From assembly GCF_040548815.1 (NCBI RefSeq), contig NZ_JBEPSM010000001.1, positions 2,170,001 through 2,234,000 of the forward strand: a stretch of DNA of 64,000 nt, in the 5' to 3' direction. The position numbers and the translations under genes are program-made. The notes under the pieces are model-generated. The model made no database searches. It was not told the origin of the DNA and saw nothing but the letters and a program-made list of their open reading frames with translations. The stretch is from Kaistia defluvii (GTDB taxonomy: Bacteria; Pseudomonadota; Alphaproteobacteria; Rhizobiales; Kaistiaceae). Positions 34,044 through 41,693 of this stretch are shown piece by piece; the stretch's first letter is position 1, and each line of letters opens with the position of its first letter.

Positions 34044-34301
34044 TCAGGCGATCGCCCAGAAGATGCCGAGCCAGATCAACCCGATCAGCAGCACCGCGAT
34101 CACCAGGCGCTCGATCGCCGAGGCGAGGAACATCGAATGCTTGTAGGCGCGCGGAATGGTGACGGCGTCGTGCGGCGCGGCGTGCTCACGGCCGGCGGGA
34201 TGCGCATGACCATGGCTGTGACCATGATGGGGATCCTGCCCGTGCGCCGGGGCGGGGATGGTTCCGCCCTTCGTCGCTATGCCTGAGTTCGCGTTTGCCA
34301 T
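34044..34301 (-). CDS. Small His-rich single-span membrane protein at the head of the znu operon
   Basis: An 85-aa protein I do not assign to a named family. Residues 20-50 are His-rich (HGQDPHHGHSHGHAHPAGRE, then HAAPHD), a likely zinc-binding stretch. A basic segment (RAYKHS) and one C-terminal helix (LVIAVLLIGLIWLGIFWAIA) follow. With a tail anchor, the His-rich part would face the cytoplasm beside the transporter. It is the first gene of the leftward zinc operon, 7 bases ahead of znuC, and directly follows the Zur-like box. A role as zinc buffer, chaperone or transporter accessory is inference. Confidence 0.8.
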   Translation of the reverse strand: MANANSGIATKGGTIPAPAHGQDPHHGHSHGHAHPAGREHAAPHDAVTIPRAYKHSMFLASAIERLVIAVLLIGLIWLGIFWAIA

Positions 34302-34330
34302 GGCTGGTCCGTCTCGCTGCCGATTGCCAG

Positions 34331-34353
34331 ATGTTATGTTATATCGTTTCACA
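34331..34353 (-). promoter_or_regulatory. Candidate Zur box upstream of the znu operon
   Basis: On the minus strand the sequence reads GTGAAACGATATAACATAAC, an AT-rich imperfect palindrome resembling Zur boxes (GAAATGTTATAATATAACATTTC type). It lies 30-52 bases upstream of the start of the His-rich protein gene. Assignment is by similarity and context. Confidence 0.45.
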
Positions 34354-34719
34354 CGATGCAAGAGCCACGCGGCGGATTTTTCAGATGGGCGACCGCGACA
34401 GAGTCGCAGGACCGTCGCGGTGGGGATCGCCTGCGCGGTGATCGATATCTCAGGACTGCCGAAGTCGTCCTTGCCAATTCCGCAGGCCGATCAAGAACTC
34501 AGCGCCAGAGCGACCTCGAATACTGGAATTAGAATAATTTCAAGGTGTTACATATTCTTGACTCACCTGGCCAAGAGGTCCAAACGTCGCCCATCCGCGC
34601 CACGATCGGTGGACGCTTTAACAACAGGCCTCCTGTTGATTGGAGTGGACGATGGATTTCACCTTCCCCCGCGCAGAGCCGCATTCGGCCCGGCGCGCGC
34701 ATTCCAAGGATAAGCGCTG
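34354..34719. other. Intergenic region between zinc and iron operons
   Basis: About 365 bases without a convincing gene. The part at 34520-34570 is locally AT-rich and contains GGAATTAGAATAATTTCAAG, a partial match to the TTTAGAA...TTCTAAA iron-control element bound by Irr in rhizobia. This may be the promoter region of the rightward iron operon; the box call is weak. Nothing else is visible. Confidence 0.3.
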
Positions 34720-35220
34720 ATGGCGACGCGCCTGCCTTGTGGAGCCACCCAACGCTATCTTGAGCGGCAGCCGGAAAAGCTCGTTGTCGAGGGCTTGCGC
34801 CGCTGGATGCAGGGCTGCGAGCGCGGATCGGCGACCTGCTGGGAACTGGCCGCGAGCCTCTATGCCGAGGAACTGGGTTCGGCCGAGGGCCGGCGCGTGC
34901 TTGGCGCGCTGGCGCACTGGGTCGAAGCGCTGCGCAGCTGGATGGACCGGCCCCCCGGCCTGTCGCCCTCGCACTGCCCGCGCCTTTGCCTCGACGAATG
35001 CTGCGCCGTCTCGATGATCGCCGCCTGCCAGAACCATGACGAAGGCAGCCTGCTCGAGGCCATGGAGCGGCTGATCCTGCCGGAGGGCCATGCCGAGGTC
35101 GTCCGCGCCACCCGGAACTTCGCCGAAGCCCTCGCCGATACCGGCCAGATCCTCATCCCGGTCCCGCAGGCCGTGATCCACGAGATCGCCACCCGCCCCT
35201 GCCGCCGGCTGTTTCACTGA
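34720..35220 (+). CDS. Cysteine-rich protein of unknown function, first gene of the imelysin operon
   Basis: A 166-aa protein that I do not recognise. It has cysteines at 7, 33, 40, 86, 90, 94, 95, 103 and 161. The cluster CPRLCLDECC has C-x3-C-x3-C-C spacing, suited to binding metal or an Fe-S centre. No signal peptide or membrane helix is visible, so it is probably cytoplasmic and mainly alpha-helical. AAGGATAAG precedes the ATG. It ends 33 bases ahead of the first imelysin gene on the same strand. A regulator, metal sensor or assembly factor for the exported iron proteins are all possible. Confidence 0.75.
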   Translation: MATRLPCGATQRYLERQPEKLVVEGLRRWMQGCERGSATCWELAASLYAEELGSAEGRRVLGALAHWVEALRSWMDRPPGLSPSHCPRLCLDECCAVSMIAACQNHDEGSLLEAMERLILPEGHAEVVRATRNFAEALADTGQILIPVPQAVIHEIATRPCRRLFH

Positions 35221-35253
35221 ATTCACCGCACCCATTCACGCACGGAGACGATT

Positions 35254-36534
35254 GTGAACCTCAAGAAGATGCTTCTCGCCGCCACGGCGGTGCTCGCCCT
35301 GTCAGGCGCCGCGCCCGTCCTGGCCGCCGACGCCCCGGCCGCCAGCGCCGTGCTCAAGACCTATGGCGACATCGCGCAGGCGAAGTATGAAGACGCGCTG
35401 GCCGGCGCCAAGGCGCTGAACGTCGCCGTCGACGCGCTGATCGCCAACCCGACCGATGCGACGCTGGCCGCCGCCCGCGATGCGTGGAAGGCTTCGCGCC
35501 CCGCCTATCAGCAGACCGAGGTCTACCGCTTCGGCAATGCCATCGTCGACGATTGGGAAGGCCGCGTGAACGCCTGGCCGCTCGATGAAGGCCTGATCGA
35601 CTATGTCGACGCCAAGTCCTATGGCGACAGCTCGGATTCGAACCCGCTCTATGCCGCCAACGTCATCGCCAACAAGACGCTGCAGATCGGCCCAGACAAG
35701 GTCGACGCGACGGTGATCAATGCCGAGCTTCTGCACAAGCTGCAGGAAGCCGGCGACGTCGAGGCGAATGTCGCCACCGGCTATCACGCGATCGAGTTCC
35801 TGCTCTGGGGCCAGGACCTGAACGGCACCGGTCCGGGCGCCGGCAACCGTCCCGCGACCGATTACGACACCAAGAACTGCACCAATGGCAATTGCGACCG
35901 CCGCGCCGCCTTCCTGAAGGCAGCCACGGACCTGCTGGTCGCTGATCTCGAAGAGATGGCCGCGAACTGGAAGGCCGATGGCGAGGCGCGCAAGCAGCTG
36001 GCCGCCAAGGGTGACGAGGGCGGCCTCGCCACCATCCTCACCGGTATCGGCTCGCTCTCTTATGGCGAGTTGGCCGGCGAGCGCATGAAGCTCGGCCTGA
36101 TCCTGCACGATCCGGAAGAGGAGCATGACTGCTTCTCCGACAACACGGCCAACAGCCACTATTACGACCAGGCTGGCATGGTCGCCGCCTGGCAGGGCAA
36201 GTACACCCGCACCGATGGCTCGGTCGTCGAGGGCCCGAGCATCCGCGAACTGGCGGCTGCCAAGAACGCCGACGCCGCCAAGCGCGTCGACGAGGCGCTG
36301 GCTGTAACCACCGCCAAGATGCAGGTCCTCAAGGACACGTCCGACAAGGGCGAGGCCTATGACCAGATGATCGGCCCCGACAACGCAGCCGGCAACGCCA
36401 TCGTCCAGGCGGCGATCGACGGTCTCGTCGGCCAGACCCGCGCGGTCGAAGCCGTCGTCGCGGCGCTCGGCCTGAAGATCGAGGTCGAAGGTTCCGACAG
36501 CCTCGACAACCCGGCCGCCGTCACCGCCGATTAA
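35254..36534 (+). CDS. Imelysin-family periplasmic iron-regulated protein (IrpA/ICMP type), copy 1
   Basis: A 426-aa protein with signal peptide MNLKKMLLAATAVLALSGAAPVLA. The imelysin GxHxxE motif is GYHAIEFLLWG at residues 176-186, with AYQQTEVYRFGNAIVDDWEG before it and LSYGELAGERMKLGLILHDP later (the second repeat of the fold). Family members are iron-regulated periplasmic or outer-membrane proteins linked to iron uptake. The GTG start at 35254 has CGGAGACG upstream; ATG at 35269 is less likely as it shortens the signal peptide. Confidence 0.9.
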   Translation: MNLKKMLLAATAVLALSGAAPVLAADAPAASAVLKTYGDIAQAKYEDALAGAKALNVAVDALIANPTDATLAAARDAWKASRPAYQQTEVYRFGNAIVDDWEGRVNAWPLDEGLIDYVDAKSYGDSSDSNPLYAANVIANKTLQIGPDKVDATVINAELLHKLQEAGDVEANVATGYHAIEFLLWGQDLNGTGPGAGNRPATDYDTKNCTNGNCDRRAAFLKAATDLLVADLEEMAANWKADGEARKQLAAKGDEGGLATILTGIGSLSYGELAGERMKLGLILHDPEEEHDCFSDNTANSHYYDQAGMVAAWQGKYTRTDGSVVEGPSIRELAAAKNADAAKRVDEALAVTTAKMQVLKDTSDKGEAYDQMIGPDNAAGNAIVQAAIDGLVGQTRAVEAVVAALGLKIEVEGSDSLDNPAAVTAD

Positions 36535-36613
36535 CGGTCACAATTGGCCCCTATTGCGGGCCGCAATTCCGGCGTGGCCACCTTCCGTGGCCACGCCACC
36601 AGAGCCCCCGATC

Positions 36614-38065
36614 ATGATCTCGCGCCGTTCCGTCCTTCTCGGTTCCGCTGCCATGGCAGGCTCCGTCCTGTTTGGCCGGCCGGGGAGCGCTCCCGCCTTT
36701 ACCCGCCCGCTGCCGCCCACGGCTCCGGTCGGCGCGGAAAGCGTCGTCTCGCTCCAGCTGAGGGCGGCCGAGCGCCAGCTTTCGCTGCCCTGCTTCAACG
36801 GCAAGAGCCTGCCGCTCTGGACCTTCACCGACGCAGCGCAGCCGCCCGTCGTGCGCGTGAAGCTCGGACAGCGCCTCAACACCCATCTCGTCAACGGGCT
36901 GACCCGGCCGGGCGAGCATGTCTCGATCCACTGGCACGGCATTCGCCTGCCCAACGACCAGGACGGCGTGCCCTATCTGGTGCAGCCGCCGGTCGAGCCG
37001 GGCGAGAGCTACGACTATTCCTTCGTGCCGCCCGACACCGGCACCTTCTTCTTCCACACCCACTGCAACTCGGCCGAACAGCTCGGCCGCGGCCTGATCG
37101 GCATCCTGATCGTCGAGGGTGACGCGCCGGAGCCTTATGACGCCGACGAACTGGTGGTGCTGAAGGACTGGCGCATCGACGAGGCCGGCACCGGCTTCCT
37201 GCCTTTCCTGACCCAGGAGGGCGCCGGCAAGGCCGGCACTTTCGGCACGGTGCGCAGCGTCAATGGCGCGATCCTCCCCGACATCACCCTGCCGGCCTCC
37301 GCCGATGTCCGCCTGCGCATCGTCAATGTCGACCCGACCCGCCTGACCGAGATCGGCATTGAAGGCGCCGAGGCCGCGGTGGTGGCGATCGACGGCATTG
37401 CCTGCCCGCCCTTCCCGCTGCGCTCCTGGCGCATGGGGCCGGCGATGCGCGCCGACCTGATCGTCCGCACCCCGGCGGATGGCGGCACGGCGACGCTGGT
37501 CGATTATTTCGCCGCCAAGCCGGTGCCGCTCGCCCATCTCGTCGCGCAGGGTCCAGCGCGCCGGAAGGGGCCGTTCGATCCGGCGCCGCTCGCCGCCGGC
37601 CGGATTCCCGCGCCCGATCTTGCGAACGCGACGCGGTTTCCGATCACTTTCTCCGCTACCGCGACTGGCGCGGCCGTCGCCGATCTGGTCGCCGATGGTG
37701 CGCCGCTCGGGCCGCTTTGCCTTTCGGAGAGCAATCTCTGGGCGATCAACAAGGCGTCCTGGCCGAGCGACATGCACCAGATCCCGCCGCCCATGGCGAC
37801 GCTGGAACGCGGCAAGACCTATATTTTCGAGCTGCGCAACGTCACGCCGCACATGCACCCGATCCATTTGCATGGCCACAGCTTCAGTGTGCTGAAATCG
37901 AACCGCCGCGACCTGCCGGAGCATCACGCCGATACGGTGCTGCTGCTGCCGAAGGAGCGGATGGAGATCGCCTTCGTCGCCGACAATCCCGGAAAATGGA
38001 TGCTCCACTGCCACATCATCGAGCATCAGGAGACGGGCATGATGGCGTGGTTCGAGGTCGCGTGA
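36614..38065 (+). CDS. Tat-exported multicopper oxidase
   Basis: A 483-aa three-domain laccase-type oxidase. The N-terminus has a twin-arginine signal (MISRRSVLLGSAAMAG). All copper sites are visible: HWHG at 106-109, HTH at 148-150, HPIHLHGH at 415-422 and HCHIIEH at 465-471 with the axial Met at 476. In this operon it may act as a ferroxidase supplying Fe(III) to imelysin-type proteins, or may oxidise copper or organics (inference). ATG at 36614 is chosen for the Tat motif; no strong ribosome site is seen. The di-heme gene begins at or just after its stop. Confidence 0.92.
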   Translation: MISRRSVLLGSAAMAGSVLFGRPGSAPAFTRPLPPTAPVGAESVVSLQLRAAERQLSLPCFNGKSLPLWTFTDAAQPPVVRVKLGQRLNTHLVNGLTRPGEHVSIHWHGIRLPNDQDGVPYLVQPPVEPGESYDYSFVPPDTGTFFFHTHCNSAEQLGRGLIGILIVEGDAPEPYDADELVVLKDWRIDEAGTGFLPFLTQEGAGKAGTFGTVRSVNGAILPDITLPASADVRLRIVNVDPTRLTEIGIEGAEAAVVAIDGIACPPFPLRSWRMGPAMRADLIVRTPADGGTATLVDYFAAKPVPLAHLVAQGPARRKGPFDPAPLAAGRIPAPDLANATRFPITFSATATGAAVADLVADGAPLGPLCLSESNLWAINKASWPSDMHQIPPPMATLERGKTYIFELRNVTPHMHPIHLHGHSFSVLKSNRRDLPEHHADTVLLLPKERMEIAFVADNPGKWMLHCHIIEHQETGMMAWFEVA

Positions 38066-38076
38066 GGATCGCGCCG

Positions 38077-39291
38077 ATGCGCCTGCGCCACGCCCTTCTC
38101 ACGCTCGCTTTGTTAACGGCGCTGCCTGCGCTCGCCACGGCCGATGGGCTGGACGCGGCGATCGGAAAGGCGCTGTTCGACCGGATCTGGGTGCAGGCCC
38201 CCTCCTCGACGCTCGCCAATGACGGGCTGGGGCCGCTGTTCAACGAGAAGAGCTGCGCCAGCTGTCATTCCGGCAAGGCGCTCTCGGCCAAGCTCACCGT
38301 GCAGCCCGATGGCACTCTGGCGCAGCGCGGTCTGGCAACGCGTCTTGGCGATGCGCAGGGCGTCACCGACCCGGTCTATGGCCGCCAGATCCAGCCCCGC
38401 GCCGTCTCCGGCCTGATCAGCGAAGGGACGGTCACCTATGCGCTGCCGGACGTGGCCGGCGGGCCGCTGGCCGTCATCTTCGCGCCGACCCGAGGCGATA
38501 TTGCGCCCGAGACCCGCCTCGGCCCCCGCCAGGCGCCCTCGCTGCGCGGCATCGGCCTGATCGAAAAGGTGGATGAGGCCGCCGTGCTGGCGCTCGCCGA
38601 TCGCAACAGGACGCACCCCGACGGCATTGGCGGCCGGCCGCATTTCGTGCAGGTCGACGGCAAGCCGGTGCTCGGCCGCTATGGCTGGAAAGCCTCCGCG
38701 CCGAGCCTGAGCCAGATGACCTCCGACGCCTTCATGCTCGATATCGGCATGTCGAGCCCGCTGGCGCCCTTCCCGCATGGCGATTGCACGAAGGCCGAGC
38801 CCGATTGCCTCGCGGCTCCCGATGGCCGAAGCCCGACCTTCGACAATGAAGAGATCTCCGGCGAGATGGTGCGGCTGCTCAACGCCTATCTGAAAAGCCT
38901 CGCCGCGCCGAAGCCGGTCGATCCGCCGACGCCCGGCGCTGCCCTGTTCGCTTCGGCCGGCTGCGCCGCCTGCCACGTGCCCAGCCTGCCGGCCAAGGGC
39001 GGCGGCACGGTCGCGATCTACAGCGACCTGCTGCTGCACGACATGGGCCCGGCCCTCGATGACGGCGTCGGCGAACCGGGCGTTGCCTCGTCCGAATGGC
39101 GCACGGCACCGCTTACCACCCTAGCCTTTCGCAAGGATGCCGACCGACGCTACCTGCATGATGGCCGGGCCGGCACACTCGATGAGGCCATCCGCGCGCA
39201 TGGCGGCGAAGCCACGGCCGCCAAAACACGCTATGAAGCCCTTGTGGCGGCCGACCGGGCCGCGCTCGTCGCCTATCTGGAAACGCTATGA
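38077..39291 (+). CDS. Di-heme DUF1111-family c-type cytochrome (thiol-oxidoreductase-like)
   Basis: A 404-aa periplasmic protein with signal peptide MRLRHALLTLALLTALPALATA. Two heme c sites are CASCH at 60-64 and CAACH at 296-300. DUF1111 features are ARLGDAQGVTDPVYGRQIQP-like text after the first heme, PSLRGIGLIEKVDEA, and a C-terminal YLHDGRAGTLDEAI with a heme-ligand region. The start is ATG at 38077, or GTG at 38062 which overlaps the oxidase stop (GTGA). Related proteins sit between imelysin genes in Pseudomonas iron-regulated operons. Confidence 0.88.
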   Translation: MRLRHALLTLALLTALPALATADGLDAAIGKALFDRIWVQAPSSTLANDGLGPLFNEKSCASCHSGKALSAKLTVQPDGTLAQRGLATRLGDAQGVTDPVYGRQIQPRAVSGLISEGTVTYALPDVAGGPLAVIFAPTRGDIAPETRLGPRQAPSLRGIGLIEKVDEAAVLALADRNRTHPDGIGGRPHFVQVDGKPVLGRYGWKASAPSLSQMTSDAFMLDIGMSSPLAPFPHGDCTKAEPDCLAAPDGRSPTFDNEEISGEMVRLLNAYLKSLAAPKPVDPPTPGAALFASAGCAACHVPSLPAKGGGTVAIYSDLLLHDMGPALDDGVGEPGVASSEWRTAPLTTLAFRKDADRRYLHDGRAGTLDEAIRAHGGEATAAKTRYEALVAADRAALVAYLETL

Positions 39292-40391
39292 TCGCGATCA
39301 CCAAACGCCTGCTGCTGCTGTCGCCCCTGCTGCTCGCGGCACGGCGCGCCTTCGCGCAATCCGGCGACGCACCGGCCAAGCCCGGTCCCAGCACGGAGGC
39401 GCTGGACAAGGTCGCGAAGAAGGCGATCGACGACTATTTCATCCCGTCCTATGAGGCGCTGCGCGACGCGACGGCCAAGCTGGTCGCGGCGATGAGCGAG
39501 AGCTGCACGAACCCGACTGCGGCGCCGAGTGAAGCGGTTCGCGCCGCCTTCACCGCCGTGCTGCAGGCCTGGGCGCATGTCGATTTCCTGCGCTTCGGAC
39601 CGATGGCCGAAAAGGCCCGGCTGGAGCGCTTCTCCTTCCTGCCGGATCCGCATGGGACCGGCGCGCGCCAGTTGCGCCAGATCCTGGCAAAGCCCGATCC
39701 GGCGCTGCTCGAGCCCGGCGCGATCGCCCGGAAGAGCGCCGCCGTGCAGGGCATGCCGGCCTTCGAGGCACTGGTCTTCGGCGCGTCCGACGATAGCGAA
39801 ACCTCCGCCTATCGCTGCCAGCTGGCACTGCGCATCGCCGAGAACCTCAACCTGATCGCCACCGAAGCGGTGACGGAATGGACGCGCCAGGGCGGCTGGC
39901 GCGATCTGATGCTGAGCCCCGGCGGCGCCAACATCGTTTATCGCGACGCGACCGAACCGCTGGTCGAAATCCTGAAGGCGGTTGTCACCGGCCTGCAGCA
40001 GATGCGCGACCAGCGCCTTCTGCCGGCGCTGGGCAAATCGATCGAGACAGCGAAGCCCGGCCGTGGCGCCTTCGTCAAATCCGGCGAGACCTTCGCCTAC
40101 CTGAACGCCTCCGCCGATGCGATCGACCGGCTGGTCGAACGCTCCGACGTGTTCAGCCTGACGCCCGCCCAGGCCGCGACGCTGCTGGCCGCCACCGAAG
40201 CGGCGATGACCGATTTCCGCCAGTCGATCGATATCGGCAAGCCCTGGTCGGAAGCACTGGCCGACCCGGCCAGCTATGCCCGGCTGCAGCATGCCTTCGA
40301 GGTGCTGAAGACGGTCGAGGACATCTTCAATTTCCGGTTCGCGGAGGCGGCGGGCATCTCGCCGGGGTTCAATGCGCTCGATGGCGACTGA
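39288..40391 (+). CDS. Imelysin-family protein, copy 2
   Basis: A 367-aa exported protein with a short signal (MIAITKRLLLLSPLLLAARRAFA). It has the imelysin peptidase-like fold: AFTAVLQAWAHVDFLRFGPM, AVQGMPAFEALVFG in place of the canonical GxHxxE segment (here G-x-P-x-x-E), and a C-terminal SYARLQHAFEVLKTVEDIFN. The missing His compared with copy 1 suggests a divergent metal site. Its ATG overlaps the stop of the di-heme gene (ATGA). Confidence 0.85.
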   Translation: MIAITKRLLLLSPLLLAARRAFAQSGDAPAKPGPSTEALDKVAKKAIDDYFIPSYEALRDATAKLVAAMSESCTNPTAAPSEAVRAAFTAVLQAWAHVDFLRFGPMAEKARLERFSFLPDPHGTGARQLRQILAKPDPALLEPGAIARKSAAVQGMPAFEALVFGASDDSETSAYRCQLALRIAENLNLIATEAVTEWTRQGGWRDLMLSPGGANIVYRDATEPLVEILKAVVTGLQQMRDQRLLPALGKSIETAKPGRGAFVKSGETFAYLNASADAIDRLVERSDVFSLTPAQAATLLAATEAAMTDFRQSIDIGKPWSEALADPASYARLQHAFEVLKTVEDIFNFRFAEAAGISPGFNALDGD

Positions 40392-41487
40392 GGCGAGCGG
40401 CATACGCGGCCTGGCGGGACGCGCGCTGCGCGCGATCCTGCCCTTTGCCCGCGAAGAAGGCGGCGCTACGGCGCGGCAGGTTTTCGTCTCCTCGGTCCGC
40501 GTCGGCCCGCGCCAGCATGAACTGCTTCTCATCGACGAGCGGGGCGCCTCGGTCGGCCGAATGAAGCTCGCCGGCCGCGCGCATGACATCGCCATCGATC
40601 CCGAGCGCAAGCGTCTTGCCGTCTTTGCCCGCCGGCCCGGCTATTTCGCCGTCATCGTCGACGCCCAATCCTGCACGCCGCTGGCGACGATCACACCGCC
40701 CGAGGGACATCACTTCTTCGGACATGGCATCTTCTCCGCCGATGGCCGCCTGCTCTACGCCACCGAAAACCGCTTCGGCGACGATCGCTCGCGCGGCGTC
40801 GTCGGCATCTATGATGCGAGCGGCGAGAGCTATGATCGGATCGGCGAATTCGAGACGCATGGCGTCGATGCGCATGAAATGCTGCTCGCCGGCGATGGCC
40901 GCACGCTGGTGATCGCCAATGGCGGCATCGAGACCCATCCGGATTACGGCCGGCAGAAACTCAACCTCGCCGAGATGCGACCGTCGATCGTGCGCATCGA
41001 TAGTGAGACTGGCGACCTGCTCGACGAGACGGTGCTGGATGGCTCGCTCAACCGGCTTTCCATGCGCCACATGACCTTCGATGGCGCCGGTGCCGTGTGG
41101 TTCGGCTGCCAGTGGGAAGGCGAGCGCGGCGTCCGCCCGCCGCTGGTTGGCCGCATCGGCAGGGACGGCAAGGCGAAGCTGATGGCCTTTCCGGACAAGG
41201 TAGCGCCGCTGGCCCGCAACTATATCGGCTCGGTCGTGGCGAGCCGCGACGGCTCGACCATTGCCACCTCGTCGCCGATCGGCGGCCAGGTGTTCTTCTG
41301 GGATGCGTCCAGCGGCGATTTTCGCGATGTCGTGGCATTGCCGGATGGCTGTGGCGTCGCCGCGACAGAAGGCGAAGCGTTTTTGGCGACCGCCGGCGAC
41401 GGCCGGGTCATGCGCGCGGAAGGCGGCAGGCTGACGCCGGTCGCGAGGCGCGATGCCCAGTTCGACAACCACCTAAGACGGATCTGA
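40372..41487 (+). CDS. DUF1513-family beta-propeller-like protein
   Basis: A 371-aa protein of the DUF1513 family, usually found last in imelysin/di-heme operons. Repeated strands suggest a beta-propeller: KLAGRAHDIAIDPERKRLAV, EGHHFFGHGIFSADGRLLYA, VDAHEMLLAGDGRTLVIANG, NYIGSVVASRDGSTIATSS. It lacks a clear signal peptide in the chosen start, although family members are often exported. ATG at 40372 or 40381 both lie inside the end of the imelysin gene, so the two overlap by up to 20 bases. Role unknown. Confidence 0.85.
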   Translation: MRSMATEASGIRGLAGRALRAILPFAREEGGATARQVFVSSVRVGPRQHELLLIDERGASVGRMKLAGRAHDIAIDPERKRLAVFARRPGYFAVIVDAQSCTPLATITPPEGHHFFGHGIFSADGRLLYATENRFGDDRSRGVVGIYDASGESYDRIGEFETHGVDAHEMLLAGDGRTLVIANGGIETHPDYGRQKLNLAEMRPSIVRIDSETGDLLDETVLDGSLNRLSMRHMTFDGAGAVWFGCQWEGERGVRPPLVGRIGRDGKAKLMAFPDKVAPLARNYIGSVVASRDGSTIATSSPIGGQVFFWDASSGDFRDVVALPDGCGVAATEGEAFLATAGDGRVMRAEGGRLTPVARRDAQFDNHLRRI

Positions 41488-41502
41488 AGGTATGCACGGG
41501 TT

Positions 41503-41668
41503 CTTCACCTCTCCCTGAGGGAGAGGTCGACGGCCTAAGGCCGGCGGGTGAGGGTTTACGGCCTATCCGGCTTGGCGCTTCAAGGGGGTGCCGGCGGTTC
41601 TATCCTGCGGGTTCCCTAAACCCTCACCCGGAGCTTCGCTCCGACCTCTCCCTCAGGGAGAGGTGAAG
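41503..41668. repeat. CTCTCCC-family large inverted repeat
   Basis: The left arm (41503-41558) opens CTTCACCTCTCCCTGAGGGA and ends GGGTGAGGGTTTA. The right arm (41617-41668) is its near complement, ending CTCAGGGAGAGGTGAAG. The loop keeps CGGCCTATCCGG, as in the copy at 27028. It lies between the convergent DUF1513 and cfa genes and could end transcription from both. Confidence 0.75.
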
Positions 41669-41693
41669 GATAGCGAGCGCTCCATCGAGCCCC

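Noticed and set aside
34258..34713. Rightward open frame of about 150 codons in the zinc/iron intergenic region
   Set aside because: It overlaps the His-rich protein gene antisense and has no ribosome site or domain. The AT-rich control sequence argues against coding.
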